This document shows, piece by piece, positions 44,778 through 55,109 of a stretch of 64,000 bases of DNA. The stretch covers positions 2,976,001-3,040,000 of the forward strand of contig CP070276.1 in the NCBI GenBank assembly GCA_016916535.1. Direction: 5' to 3'. The notes beneath the pieces were generated by a model. The model was not told the origin of the DNA and made no database searches. It saw only the letters and a list, made by a program, of their open reading frames with translations. Source of the DNA: Dysgonomonadaceae bacterium zrk40 (lineage in GTDB: Bacteria; Bacteroidota; Bacteroidia; Bacteroidales; Dysgonomonadaceae). The translations under genes and the position numbers were made by a program. The number at the start of each line of letters is the position of its first letter. The stretch's first letter is position 1.

Positions 44778-46377
44778 GTAATAAGGCATCTTGCCTATCA
44801 CATCGATAAGCCATTCCCGCGGGTTCACCCCCTGCTCCTTGCATGAGGTCAACAGGGAGCAGATTATGGCCGTGTTCTCTGCTGCCTCGTGGTTCCCGCA
44901 GAACATGAAGTTCTTTCGAGACAGGGCAATGGGACGGATCGCATTTTCAGCCATGTTGTTGTCGAGCAATAGTCGCCCATCTTTCATGTAATTCTTCATT
45001 CGCGGCCAATAATTATACGTGTATTTGAGAGCTTCACCAATAAGACTTTGGGGTAGAACCGTAGGGAAGGTTTTACTCACCCATACTTCAAGTGAGTCCA
45101 TGATTGGTGTAGCAAGTTCCTCCCTGAGTTTTGCCCGTTCCTCGTACGATAGGTTTCGCTCGTCAGCCATCCTCTCTATCCGGTACAGCTTCTGGATCTC
45201 TTTCAGGGCATGTTCTGCCAGTGCTTTATTCTCATTCAGGGCCTTTTCGTAATAGCGCCTTATGTGGACGATGCAGCTGACGAGACACACCTTATCTCCC
45301 TTGTCAAAGACATTGTAGGCTTGCCAACCGTCACTTTGCAGGTAACCGGTAAAGGATTTCAGTAAGGTACCCACGGTTTCCTGGGACCTGGAACCATCGT
45401 TGTAATAAAAGAAAACCAGTTTCTTCATGACTGCTCTCACCATCCACAAGTACTCTTTTTTTGCCTTGTGACTTTCCTTGTTGATCACCGGTAGGGTGGT
45501 TTCATCCACCTGGAGGTAATCAGTATCAACAACCTCTCTCTTAAGTGCCTCGTAGAGCGGCTTCAGGAGCTCGCAAGCGGGCTTGAACCAACCGGAGATC
45601 GTATTCTCCGGTATCTTCACCCCCAAGTGTTGGAACTGCTGTACCTGGCGGTAAAAGGGGAGATGATACACATACTTCCCAAGCAGGATCTCTGCGAGAA
45701 GACTGGCTCCTGGGAGCCCCTTGTATATGGGCAGTAACGGGAGCGGGGCGATGATCACACCGGGTGTGCCATCAACTGCCGGTGCAGTGTTGTCTTTTAA
45801 ACCGTACTTGGGGCGTACAAGCTCTTTCACGTACAGCTTCCCGGGTTCAAACTCCAGTGTACGGGTACGTTCCTCACCGATACGCTTGTATTTGTCCAGA
45901 TCAAGTTCTTCAGGTTCAAGCAGCACCTCCACCACGGGCAGATCCTCCAACATCTTGCGGTTGGATCTCTCTTTCTTCCTTGTGCGTGTCTGCTCCTCAA
46001 TCTGCTTCTCGGCAGCAGCACGGGCGGCTTCGATCTCAGCCAGTCGCTTCTCCTCGTCTGCAATCGTTTCAAACAATGAGAGCTGGTTGGGATCCAGCTG
46101 GGATAGCTTTTCGCTTTTACGCCCATAAAACTGGCGGGTGAACCAGGCGATTTGTGCCAGCAGCTTATCCATCCGCTGCTGCATCCCGGAGAGTTGTTCC
46201 GATAGCTTCGTGTTAGCCTCGGTGAGCTGACGGATTTGTTCCGCCTGCGATTGTATGAGGAGTTCTACGGCTTGCATCTGGTCCATTTCCCGGGTTTTTA
46301 TCTAGTCATAAAAATACAAAAAAACCCTGATCTGGACAAGCTTTCAAGAGATTATTTCTACTCTTTTTCCGATTTTT

Positions 46378-46740
46378 TTATTGCCCGTTTCTCATTGCCA
46401 TTAGCCTCTTCAACCTGGTGGCCGGATCATCCCGTATGCCCTCAACCATCAACACGAGATCTCTCCACTGCATGGGATAAGAGCGGCTATTTTCATCGTA
46501 TGAGGGTATGCGGAAGGTACCTTCCTCGAGCCTTTTCATGTACAGGACCAACCCTCCATCTTCTGCATGCAAAAGCTTCATGGTTGTACGGTTTCGATTG
46601 ATGAAGATGAAGACATCACCCATACGGACATCATATCCCATCTGGTTTTGTACAACACCACAGAGTGAGTTCATCCCTTTTCGCATGTCTGTCTTCCCAG
46701 GACACAAGAAGTAGCGCATGTTATCATTCAGGCAGAACAT
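46378..46740 (-). CDS. tnpB: IS66 accessory protein TnpB
   Basis: 120 aa with the family's KTDMRKGMNSLCGVV and VFIFINRNRTTMKLLHAEDGG stretch. It overlaps tnpA by 17 bp. It is required for IS66 transposition in family models. Confidence 0.92.
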   Translation of the reverse strand: MFCLNDNMRYFLCPGKTDMRKGMNSLCGVVQNQMGYDVRMGDVFIFINRNRTTMKLLHAEDGGLVLYMKRLEEGTFRIPSYDENSRSYPMQWRDLVLMVEGIRDDPATRLKRLMAMRNGQ

Positions 46741-47122
46741 GGCGTGAGCAGATTTGATTCAGTAAATTGATAGCGATCTCTGTCTGGGCACTGCCAGTGA
46801 AACTGACCTGGATACCTCCCGGAAGTTTGATCCTGATCTCTCCCTGGCTGCTGCGGGGAGATGTGCCTGATACGGTGGCGGGGGCTTTTACAGGTAGGTT
46901 GATACTGATCGGTGCCAGCGTGCTCGCGGGTGCCTCCGGTGTATTGTTGTTATAGGATCGGGAGAGTCCAAACTTGGATTTCCAGTAGTGGAAGCTGGAG
47001 ACTGTATAGGACTCGTTCGCACAAAAATCTTTGATGCTTAACCCGCTTTTCTGTTGGCGTTCCAATATCGCCAGGAATTCTTCTTTGCTTACAGGCTTCA
47101 TAAAAAATAGGTTTGCCGGCAA
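46724..47122 (-). CDS. tnpA: IS66 accessory protein TnpA
   Basis: A 132-aa helix-turn-helix protein (EEFLAILERQQKSGLSIKDF, then SFHYWKSKFG) that begins the IS66 operon. Confidence 0.88.
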   Translation of the reverse strand: MPANLFFMKPVSKEEFLAILERQQKSGLSIKDFCANESYTVSSFHYWKSKFGLSRSYNNNTPEAPASTLAPISINLPVKAPATVSGTSPRSSQGEIRIKLPGGIQVSFTGSAQTEIAINLLNQICSRHVLPE

Positions 47123-47401
47123 AGATCGGGAAAAACCATTTACGCTAAAATGGGTATTTTATCGGGGGCTTACAATGTTATGATGTCGGACAGATTTTTG
47201 ATAAGCCACTCCCAATACTAGACGATACAGCTGTTACCGGAAATTAGAAATACAGTAAAAATGGAAATCTCAGTACAGTGAAAACGGTAACAAGACTACA
47301 GCGATAATGGCAACAGCAGTGCAGTAAAAACGGTAACAATAGTGCAGTGTTTTTGAGAAATAATTTTCACCTTTAAGTCATAATTTTAAAGCAAAGGTAT
47401 T

Positions 47402-48970
47402 ATGACAGAGAAGGAATATAAATCACTCAATCGTTACATTATGTACGACACTATTCACCGGCTTCGTCATGAGGAGCATCAATCGATTCAATGGATTGCC
47501 GATTATCTCGGGATCAATTTTAGAACAGTAAAGAAGTACCTGGAGATGGATATCAAGGAGTTTGAAAGTTACTCAAACAGCTTGAACGAGCGTGACTGCA
47601 TTCTAGAGCCTTACAGGAGCTTCATTGTAGAACGCCTGGGTCAGTTCCAGGATACACCGGCTGCGCAGATGCATGACTGGTTAAAGGAGTATCATCCTTC
47701 TTTTCCTCGTGTAACACCTAAAACTGTTTACAACTTTGTCATGAAGATCCGACAGGAGCACAATCTGCCCAAGTTAAAAGTCAATGAACGCGAGTATGGA
47801 TCTCTCCCCGAAACGCCACCGGGTAAATATGCCCAGGTTGACTTCGGTGAATACAAGCTGCGAAAAGGCGACGGTTCAAGGGTCAAAATTTACTTCTTTG
47901 CCATGGTCCTGGGATATAGCCGCTACAAGTTTATTTGCTTCCAGGATAAACCTTTCACCAGCGAGAACGCTGTCTACGCTCATGAGCTTGCTTTTCGTTT
48001 CTTTCATGGGATACCCAGGTTTATTATTTATGACCAGGATTCAGTCTTTCTTTATGATGAGAACATCGGGGATTACATTATGACAGAGGTATTCAACAGC
48101 TATGTGAAAAGCCGTCCGTTCAAGCCCGTTTTTTGCCGTAAAGCAGACCCCGAGAGCAAGGGGAAGATAGAGAACGTGATCAAGTATGTCAAACAGAACT
48201 TTTTACTGAACAGGTCATACAGCAATTTGGATAACCTTAGCAAGGAAGCCGAATACTGGTTGACCAGGACAGGCAATGCCATGGTTCATAATACTACCTG
48301 CAAGGTGCCCCAGCAGGTATGGAGCTCTGAATGTAAAGATTTACAACCATACATACCCGTGACTTCCTCCGCACTTGAGTTAGGGCATAAAGTTCAAAAC
48401 ACAAACAGCCTACGTTACAAAGGGAACACCTACTCGCTTCCTTCCGGCACGTACCGTGGTGAAGAGACCAGGGTTCTTGTCGATGAAGAAAATGGCACAC
48501 TCGTGATCAAAACCATGGATGGAGAGCTCCTGGCAAAGCACCTTATACCGGCCGGGCGCGGAGAGAAAGTCATTAACAATAATCATCAGCGTGATAAATC
48601 AACCAGCATTCAGAATCTCTGTGATAAGGTGAAGGTTCAGTTCACGGATCAATCAGGGGCTGAAATCTTCCTGTCCAAAATAAAAGAACGTTATCCCCGA
48701 TATATAAGGGACCAGATAACTGTCATGTTGAACTGCCTGGCAAAATATGCGCCGGAAGACACTGACAAAGCACTTGATACGTGCCTTGAGAAAGCCCTCT
48801 ACAGTGCGAATGACTTCAAGTCAATACTCTCCTCCAGTGCGGTGATCAGGGAGAATAATAATGAGATGGAGATCAAATCCCTTGGCACTCCTGAAACACA
48901 ATTGATGGTAAATATCAGGCCAAACAAATCCACCATCGATGTGTATCAAAACCTCTTTAAAAGCAACTGA
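47402..48970 (+). CDS. istA: IS21 transposase IstA (element B)
   Basis: 522 aa with a helix-turn-helix (QWIADYLGINFRTVKKYLE) and DDE core (AQVDFGEYKL, FIIYDQDSVF, and Glu in DPESKGKIENVIKY). It is a different IS21 lineage from element A and overlaps istB by 32 bp. Confidence 0.93.
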   Translation: MTEKEYKSLNRYIMYDTIHRLRHEEHQSIQWIADYLGINFRTVKKYLEMDIKEFESYSNSLNERDCILEPYRSFIVERLGQFQDTPAAQMHDWLKEYHPSFPRVTPKTVYNFVMKIRQEHNLPKLKVNEREYGSLPETPPGKYAQVDFGEYKLRKGDGSRVKIYFFAMVLGYSRYKFICFQDKPFTSENAVYAHELAFRFFHGIPRFIIYDQDSVFLYDENIGDYIMTEVFNSYVKSRPFKPVFCRKADPESKGKIENVIKYVKQNFLLNRSYSNLDNLSKEAEYWLTRTGNAMVHNTTCKVPQQVWSSECKDLQPYIPVTSSALELGHKVQNTNSLRYKGNTYSLPSGTYRGEETRVLVDEENGTLVIKTMDGELLAKHLIPAGRGEKVINNNHQRDKSTSIQNLCDKVKVQFTDQSGAEIFLSKIKERYPRYIRDQITVMLNCLAKYAPEDTDKALDTCLEKALYSANDFKSILSSSAVIRENNNEMEIKSLGTPETQLMVNIRPNKSTIDVYQNLFKSN

Positions 48971-49730
48971 TATGACGCCGGATAAATTAACAACCATACG
49001 CGGGTATGCAAAACGACTCAGGCTCTCCGGACTAACTGTCAATGCCCAGGATATCCTGCTAAGAGCACAGAAAGAGTCTCCCAGTTATGATGATTTTTTA
49101 AGTCTTGTGCTGGAGTTGGAAGTTCAAGGCCGTGAAGAGAAGCAGAGACTTTTACGTTTAAAAGCTGCCAAACTTCCACTAGCACATAATCTTAACATGT
49201 ATGACCACTCCATCTCAAATGGATTGAGCGCAACTCAACTAAACCAACTTCGGGAACTGCATTGGGTCGAAGAAAGCTTCAACCTTATGCTTGCGGGGCC
49301 TTGTGGTGTTGGCAAAACATTTATCGCTTCAGGCCTTTGTGCCGATGCCATTGACAAGGGGTATAAAGCATACTTCAGAAGTATGGATGAACTACTGACC
49401 ACACTTAAGTTGAAAAATATAGTTGCCAGTGCAAAAAGGGAATACAAGAACCTGGCTGCCGCGGACGTGATTGTCATAGATGACCTGATGAATATATCTG
49501 TGAATCGCGAGGAAGGGAATCTTCTCTTTGCCTTTATGAACAGCATATACGAATCCACTTCGTTTATTATCACCACCAATAAATCACCTGCAGAATGGGC
49601 TCGTTCGCTTGATGACGAAGTGCTGGCGACGGCTCTTTTAGACAGATTGCTCTATAAATGTGAACTTTTGCAACTCAAAGGAAAGAGTTACAGAATGACT
49701 AACAGAAAAACTATTTTTGATGAAAACTAA
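48939..49730 (+). CDS. istB: IS21 helper ATPase IstB (element B)
   Basis: 263 aa as read; the likely start is MTPDKLTTIRGYAKRLR at 48972. Walker A is GPCGVGKTF and Walker B VIVIDDLMNI. Confidence 0.92.
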   Translation: MCIKTSLKATDMTPDKLTTIRGYAKRLRLSGLTVNAQDILLRAQKESPSYDDFLSLVLELEVQGREEKQRLLRLKAAKLPLAHNLNMYDHSISNGLSATQLNQLRELHWVEESFNLMLAGPCGVGKTFIASGLCADAIDKGYKAYFRSMDELLTTLKLKNIVASAKREYKNLAAADVIVIDDLMNISVNREEGNLLFAFMNSIYESTSFIITTNKSPAEWARSLDDEVLATALLDRLLYKCELLQLKGKSYRMTNRKTIFDEN

Positions 49731-49999
49731 AAAAATGAATGAAAAATGGAAACAAAAAAATGGGAATGTGAATGAATAAATTACCTTTGCAAAAGATGCA
49801 CAGTTGTTACTGAAATTACTGCATCATTGTTACCAAAAGTGCTGCATTGTTGTTACCGAAAACACTGCACTTTAATTTACCGAAATTACTGCATTCTCAG
49901 TTTCCGTTAACAACAGCGGACAAGACTGCCCGACAGGGCACTCGTCTTGGCCTTGACCGCTGTAGCGGCTAGTGTTACCTTTGCTTGTCAAAATATCTG

Positions 50000-50803
50000 T
50001 CATACTGCTTCCTTTCGTTTTATCAGTTCTTCCCTATACTCAAAGGGTGTCATGTTGCCCAACGCCTCATGGGGTCGTTCTTCGTTGTAGTCATTCCGCC
50101 AGGCTTCTGTCAGTTCCCTGACTTCAGACAAGTTTCGGAAAATATATCTGTCAAGTACAGCCCTTCTGTAGCTTCCGTTGAAGCGTTCAATGTAGCCGTT
50201 CTGGGTGGGTTTACCAGGCTGAGTATACATAATGTTTATCTCATTGCCTTTACACCAATCTTTGAACACCTGGGCGATAAACTCAGGACCATTGTCGCAG
50301 CGTATGTTCTTTGGTTTGCCATTAAGCCATATGACCTTTTCCAGAACTTTGATGACACGCTTTGCCGGCATGGACATCGATATCTCCTGTGTCACGGCAA
50401 TCTTGCAGGCATCATCTATGATATTAAGAACACGGAATTGTCTTCCGCACTCAATCCTGTCACTGACAAAGTCAATGGACCAGGTAACATTGGGCTCTTT
50501 AGGCATAACCAGAGGATTCTTCACCCTTGCAGGCAGACGTTTCTTCAAACGGCTTCGCTTCTCATAGTGCATTGCCTTGTAAACCCTGTAAACCTTCTTG
50601 TGGTTCCATGTCTTACCCTCACGTCTCAGCCTTGAATAAATCTTCCAGAAGCCATCACCGAAGTTGGCGGCAGCACGGATTGCGTCTTCAACTTCAGTGT
50701 CATCTTTCTTGTCAGTATAATAGAAGTAGGAGCGATGGATGTCCATCAGCTTGCACGCCCGAGAGATGCTTACACCATATTCTTCCACTATATCTCCTGC
50801 CAA
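50000..50803 (-). CDS. IS3-A transposase OrfB
   Basis: A 267-aa integrase-type core: DDE residues in WSIDFVSDRI, IRCDNGPEFIAQVF and GYIERFNGSYRRAVL. It is normally made by -1 frameshifting from orfA; a run of eight A residues on the coding strand near 50830 is the likely slip site. It is intact, although the 3' non-coding end of the element has been pushed about 7 kb away. Confidence 0.9.
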   Translation of the reverse strand: MAGDIVEEYGVSISRACKLMDIHRSYFYYTDKKDDTEVEDAIRAAANFGDGFWKIYSRLRREGKTWNHKKVYRVYKAMHYEKRSRLKKRLPARVKNPLVMPKEPNVTWSIDFVSDRIECGRQFRVLNIIDDACKIAVTQEISMSMPAKRVIKVLEKVIWLNGKPKNIRCDNGPEFIAQVFKDWCKGNEINIMYTQPGKPTQNGYIERFNGSYRRAVLDRYIFRNLSEVRELTEAWRNDYNEERPHEALGNMTPFEYREELIKRKEAV

Positions 50804-50823
50804 TTCCTTCTTTACCTCGGGCT

Positions 50824-51111
50824 CTAGAGTTTTTTTTCGATGACCTCCTTCAGTATCTTGTTGTCAAGTGCAAGGTCAGCATACATCTGTTTCAACGTGC
50901 GGTTCTCATCTTCAAGCTCTTTGAGACGTTTAACCTGACTGATCTCCATTCCACTATACTTGGACCTCCAATTATAAAGGGTAGCCCTGGATATATTGTA
51001 GTCACGCGCTACAACTGCGGCATCCACCCCACTTTCAAGTTGATGGACTGCCTTTACCTTCTCTGACTCACTGTGTACTTTTTTTTTCATTTTATTTCCT
51101 ATGCCAAACAA
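50824..51111 (-). CDS. IS3-A OrfA
   Basis: A 95-aa helix-turn-helix protein (GVDAAVVARDYNISRATLYNWRS) with a leucine-zipper-like tail. Ending EKKL, it overlaps the frameshift site into orfB. Confidence 0.9.
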   Translation of the reverse strand: MFGIGNKMKKKVHSESEKVKAVHQLESGVDAAVVARDYNISRATLYNWRSKYSGMEISQVKRLKELEDENRTLKQMYADLALDNKILKEVIEKKL

Positions 51112-51163
51112 AGTTAATAATTTTGTCCAACTCGGAACTGTCCTACAAATAGGGAAGGCTACA

Positions 51164-51664
51164 CATATGATCGCTTATGGACCATCCGATCAGTTTGCGG
51201 TCAAAAAGATCCAGCACACAGGTCAGATAAAGAAATCCATCCTTACACGGAATATACGTCAGGTCAGAGACACACGCTTTCACAGGCTCATTCTGATTAA
51301 ATTCGCGATTCAACAGATTTGGAGCAACCTTATAGTTGTGAGAGGCATCCGTCGTCACTTTGAATCGTCTCGAGAGTTTGCTGCGCAAGCCCATTTTCCT
51401 CATGTGGCATGCTACAGTGGTTCTCGAGACAGGAGTTCCGGATACCTGCAAATCCTTTGCCAGCCGGGGGCTTCCATTGCGTCCCCTGGCTGCAAAATAT
51501 GCATCCCTGATCTTTTCGTCCAGCTCCATATATTTGCGCTTACGTTGGCCCTCCGGATCTTTAAGCCAGCGGTAATAACTGCTCCTGGGGACTTTCAGTA
51601 CTGTGCACATCACCTCGACCGTCCATTGTTTCGAGTTATATTCCTTTATAAAGAGATAGATCAA
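51164..51664 (-). pseudogene. IS3-B orfB, 5' part (severed)
   Basis: The N-terminal helical domain (YYRWLKDPEGQRKRKYMELDEKI) and the first catalytic Asp (KACVSDLTYIP) of an IS150-type transposase. It is cut at DHM by IS3-A. The C-terminal half is 8.5 kb away at 42291-42687. The few residues after DHM come from the IS3-A end. Confidence 0.9.
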
Positions 51665-51969
51665 CGATCTCTCTTGGAGATGATGCTCAAAGCTTTTTTT
51701 AATATGTCCCGCTCCGTTTCAGCCTCGCCAAGGCGTTTTTCCAGTTCAGCAATCCTTTTGGTATCTTCACTTAATGACTGGACACCGTGTCCGGGGAAAC
51801 TGGCTTCTCCTTTCTGCTGGTATTCTTTCCGCCAACGATATAAAAGAAAGGGGGCAATACCCAATTCCTGTGCAAGCTCGGAAATATTCTTGCGTTCTAA
51901 ACTGAGTTTGACCGCATTCTCTTTGAATGCCTTGTCAAAATGGGTTCTTTGTTTTCTCATATTACACAA
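51661..51969 (-). CDS. IS3-B OrfA
   Basis: A 102-aa IS3-type helix-turn-helix protein (NISELAQELGIAPFLLYRWRKEY) with a coiled-coil tail. The gene is intact, but its partner orfB is broken. Confidence 0.9.
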   Translation of the reverse strand: MCNMRKQRTHFDKAFKENAVKLSLERKNISELAQELGIAPFLLYRWRKEYQQKGEASFPGHGVQSLSEDTKRIAELEKRLGEAETERDILKKALSIISKRDR

Positions 51970-52105
51970 AAATAAGCGTTTATGCTTAACTCTGTGTCCC
52001 GGCTAAGTTAGTAATTCCAATCACATTATTCTATACCAATATTATTGATTGAAGTTTATGACATACTTGCAGATCATCTTTGAAATCTTTTATTATAAAA
52101 TACAG

Positions 52106-53421
52106 CATTGCTGTCCTATTAAAATCTGAAATAGTTCTTTGAAATATTTGAAATTTAGTTAGATACAGAGGTTTTTCGAGCGCGACGATTTCAATTGATA
52201 CCTTTGCCGCCTATAACAAAGGCTGCAATGAATAAAGAGAAATATGTGTTTGCTCAGTTAATCTCATTCCTGAATGAAGATAAGTTTCGACGTATAGTCA
52301 ACAAGTACCAAGGGAATCGCTACATAAAGCATTTCACTTGCTGGAACCAGTTGCTATCTTTGATGTTCGGCCAACTTTCCAATCGTGAAAGTCTGCGAGA
52401 CTTGATTGTCGCTCTTGATGCTCACCATTCCAAATGTTATCATCTGGGAATGGGTAGGAATGTTTCAAGATCATCCTTGGCGAGAACCAATCAAAACAGG
52501 GACTATCACATCTTTGAGGAGTATGCCTACTACTTGGTAAACGAAGCAAGGAAGAAGCGTGTCACCGATATCTTCAAACTCGGTGGAAACGTTTACGCCT
52601 TTGATTCAACAACCATTGATTTATGCCTATCTGTATTCTGGTGGGCGAAGTTTCGCAAGAAGAAAGGTGGTATCAAAGTACATACATTGTATGATGTGGA
52701 AACGCAGATTCCTGCATTCTTTCATATCACCGAAGCTTCCGTGCATGATTCAAAGGCGATGAATGAAATTCCCTATGAGTCTGGCTCCTACTATATCTTT
52801 GACCGTGCTTACAACAACTTCAAGATGTTGTATCGGATTCATCAGATAGGTGCCTGCTTCGTTGTCAGAGCCAAGAAGAATCTTCAATACAAGCCTGTCA
52901 AGTGGAAGCGAAGATTGCCTAAGAATGTACTCTCAGATATGTCTATCCAATTGACGGGCTTTTATCCGAAGCAATACTATCCTGAGCCGCTTCGTTTGGT
53001 CAGATATTGGGATGAAGAACAAAAACGTGAGTTTGTTTTCTTAACCAATGCAACGCACATTTCTGCCCTTCAAGTTGCCGACCTCTACAAGAACCGCTGG
53101 CAAGTAGAACTGTTCTTCAAATGGCTGAAGCAGCACCTCAAAATCAAAAAGTTCTGGGGTATTACCGAAAATGCCGTTCGGATACAAATCTACGCAGCTA
53201 TATGCACCTACTGCCTGGTGGCAATTATTCAGCACGACATGCAACTGGATAGAAGTACATACGAAGTTCTTCAAATATTGAGTATCTCGCTGACCGATAA
53301 AACGCCTCTTCGAGACCTCTTTGACAAAACTAAATTTCAAAATGACAAAGAACGATTTAGACCAGATGGGCCAAGTTTATTTGATTTTTAATAACGTCCC
53401 AATTTTAATGGGACACTAGTG
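52106..53421 (+). mobile_element. IS4-family insertion sequence, copy 2 (1316 bp)
   Basis: Same ends as copy 1 except TGTCCTATT in place of TGTCCCATT at the left. It is inserted directly at the 5' end of the S1-type protease gene. No target duplication is visible. Confidence 0.9.
52228..53391 (+). CDS. IS4-family transposase (copy 2)
   Basis: 387 aa from ATG 52228. It is identical to copies 1 and 3 apart from Arg for Gly near the C-terminus (RFRPDG). Confidence 0.93.
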   Translation: MNKEKYVFAQLISFLNEDKFRRIVNKYQGNRYIKHFTCWNQLLSLMFGQLSNRESLRDLIVALDAHHSKCYHLGMGRNVSRSSLARTNQNRDYHIFEEYAYYLVNEARKKRVTDIFKLGGNVYAFDSTTIDLCLSVFWWAKFRKKKGGIKVHTLYDVETQIPAFFHITEASVHDSKAMNEIPYESGSYYIFDRAYNNFKMLYRIHQIGACFVVRAKKNLQYKPVKWKRRLPKNVLSDMSIQLTGFYPKQYYPEPLRLVRYWDEEQKREFVFLTNATHISALQVADLYKNRWQVELFFKWLKQHLKIKKFWGITENAVRIQIYAAICTYCLVAIIQHDMQLDRSTYEVLQILSISLTDKTPLRDLFDKTKFQNDKERFRPDGPSLFDF

Positions 53422-53422
53422 G

Positions 53423-54568
53423 AAAAATTTATCTATTTATTTGTTTGTAGTATTTCTAGGGATTTTATCCGCCTGCAACTCTCTAGAAAATGTGGATGTT
53501 GAAACGGTAGATACAACTGAGCAAATTACAAGATCAGCATCAGACTTTGAACCTGCTGTGTGTTATGGATTAGAAGAGTACAATAATCTCTTAAAATCCT
53601 TTGAACCATCTCCTATACCCTCTGGAGCGCCATTAATCTATCCTACTTACTATGGGGGAGCTTATGTAAAAGATACGAAGCTTGTAATATTAATTGCTGG
53701 AAATCCAGAGTTATATAGGGAAGAATTTGTCAAAAGATGTGGTTCTGAAAATATTTTATTGGAAAAATGTGGATATTCTTATGTATCTTTATTGGCTCAA
53801 ACTGATAAAATACACGAATATGTGATGAATGGAAATATTGATGGCATCGTGGGGTTTGGCATCAAAGAGGATAAAAACATGATTGAAATACGATTAAAAG
53901 ATTTGAATGAAAAAACAGTAAAAGAACTCCAAACTAAAACAAGATCATCAAACATGTTTTTCTTTACTCAAGGAGAAGAAATAAAGACAGAACAGACCAG
54001 TGTAAATTCTGGTATAGAAATCCGCAATCCAATGGGATATACTTCAACTTTAGGTTATAGAGTGATGTATAATGGAAAGAAATGTCAAACACTGGCTGGA
54101 CATAGCTTTAATGTGGGAGATTATTTTTACTTGCCTTCAAGTTTATATGGTATATGTGTAGACAAAGAGTTCTATGGGAGTGTTGATGCTGCAATTGTAG
54201 AGGTTTATTCAACTTATGAACCAACAAATAATATTTCTTATACAGGAATGACTGTCTCACCATCTGTCCAAGCAGTTCCAGTCGGGGGATATGTAAATTT
54301 ATATGGAAAGACATCAGGGAACTTATACGGGACAGTTACAAATACTAATTTTGCAGGATATGTGGAGAATCAATTTATGAATGACATAGTTGAAGTAAAT
54401 TATACCTCAAACTCAAGCCCTGGCGATAGTGGTGGGCTCGTATATTCGTCTAATGGCTTCACGAATTATACGACAGGTACCCATATTGGCAGATTACCAA
54501 ATACTAACTACTCTTATTACACAAAATTCCAAAATATTCAAAATGTGTTTGGTGCTACACGCTATTAA
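53423..54568 (+). pseudogene. S1-type (trypsin-fold) protease lipoprotein, 5' end lost to IS4
   Basis: The frame runs from the IS4 junction without an ATG: KNLSIYLFVVFLGILSACNS, a lipoprotein signal missing its first residues. A TTG at 53441 could start a shortened form. The mature part has a pro-region-like N-half and a C-terminal chymotrypsin-fold domain: His in CQTLAGHSF, Asp in SVDAAIVEV, and Ser in SSPGDSGGLVY, as in alpha-lytic/streptogrisin-like enzymes. The downstream lipoprotein gene is 1 bp away. It is probably silenced unless IS4 supplies a start and promoter. Confidence 0.8.
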
Positions 54569-54569
54569 T

Positions 54570-55082
54570 ATGAAAGGATTATTTTTTCTTTGTGTTGTTC
54601 TTTTTATTAGTTGCACATTTAAACCAAGTGGGACAGAAGGTACGGATTCTTTATCGAAAAATAGAACTGAATCTGTAAAAAATGATTCAGTAAAGGATAA
54701 TATGTTGGAAACTTACATTAATTCTTTAGATATTCGTATGGAGTTAGAAGATTCTATATTCAGTATGTATCCGGATACCCTACACATGAATATAATAAAT
54801 AATTCTGATTATAAACTTCTTACAGGGAGTAGGTATTCCATGAAATACTTCGAATCTGGAATTTGGAAAAGTATTTCACAATTAGAGAACACGATTTGGG
54901 CGGATGTAGAAATACCTGTGGACCCCCAAAGCAGTAGAGGTTCTGATGCTATTCTGTTCATTAGGAATTTAAAACCGGGGAGATATCGGATAGAGAAAGA
55001 GTTTAGTATTGTGATTCCAACAATCAAAAGAAGTCCAAATAACATCCGTATTACTCTTTCAGATGAATTTATATTAAATTGA
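54570..55082 (+). CDS. Lipoprotein with Ig-like beta domain
   Basis: 170 aa; ATG 54570 begins a lipoprotein signal (MKGLFFLCVVLFISC). After a Ser/Asp-rich linker the C-terminal 110 residues look like a bacterial Ig-like fold (NIINNSDYKLLTGSRYSMKY, then IRNLKPGRYRIEKEF). It follows the protease gene by one base and is likely its operon partner. A protease inhibitor or anchor role is possible but not shown. Confidence 0.65.
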   Translation: MKGLFFLCVVLFISCTFKPSGTEGTDSLSKNRTESVKNDSVKDNMLETYINSLDIRMELEDSIFSMYPDTLHMNIINNSDYKLLTGSRYSMKYFESGIWKSISQLENTIWADVEIPVDPQSSRGSDAILFIRNLKPGRYRIEKEFSIVIPTIKRSPNNIRITLSDEFILN

Positions 55083-55109
55083 AAACAGTTTATAAATTAG
55101 AACATGGAA

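Larger units (their letters stand above)
42905..46286 (-). pseudogene. tnpC: IS66 transposase TnpC, split by IS1634
   Basis: The intact part (46286 down to 44778) has a coiled-coil N-terminus, a zinc-ribbon-like linker and the DDE core (DTDYLQVDETTLP, YLQSDGWQAYNVF, Glu in NNMAENAIRP). It reads ...DVIGKMPYY, where IS1634 breaks in. Beyond IS1634, 43001-42905 continues QKPGNDENLKKLLPNYWKKE to a TAA. The readable ORF instead runs about 36 residues into IS1634. Without excision the transposase is altered. Confidence 0.9.
42759..47173 (-). mobile_element. IS66-family element with IS1634 inside
   Basis: The ends GTAAGCACCCGA and, on the other strand, GTAAGCCCCCGA match. A perfect 8-bp target duplication AATGTTAT flanks it (42751-42758 and 47174-47181), as expected for IS66. 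It contains tnpA, tnpB and a tnpC split by IS1634. Confidence 0.92.
47232..49912 (+). mobile_element. IS21-family element B
   Basis: The ends TGTTACCGGAAATTAG and, on the other strand, TGTTAACGGAAACTGAG match. The target duplication ACAGC is at 47227-47231 and 49913-49917. Both ends carry several repeats of the type GTGCAGTAAAAACGGTAACA (left 47250-47360, right 49800-49900). Confidence 0.92.
42688..51163 (-). mobile_element. IS3-family element A, itself interrupted by IS66 and IS21-B
   Basis: The ends TGTAAGCTACCCC...AGGACAGT and, on the other strand, TGTAGCCTTCCC...AGGACAGT form inverted repeats. The flanks carry the 4-bp target duplication CATA (42684-42687 and 51164-51167). Removing the two inner elements leaves about 1.37 kb, a normal IS3 size. 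Confidence 0.85.
42279..52001 (-). mobile_element. IS3-family element B (outermost of the nest)
   Basis: The ends TGAGACAAAAAGTTAAGC (left) and CGGGACACAGAGTTAAGC (right, other strand) are imperfect inverted repeats. The element was split at 42687/51164 by IS3-A: its orfB 5' part is at 51164-51664 and its 3' part at 42291-42687. Boundaries are approximate to a few bases. Confidence 0.75.

Noticed and set aside
54429-54569. N-terminal extension of the Ig-like lipoprotein
   Set aside because: It lies inside the protease gene in another frame and would hide the lipoprotein signal beginning at 54570.
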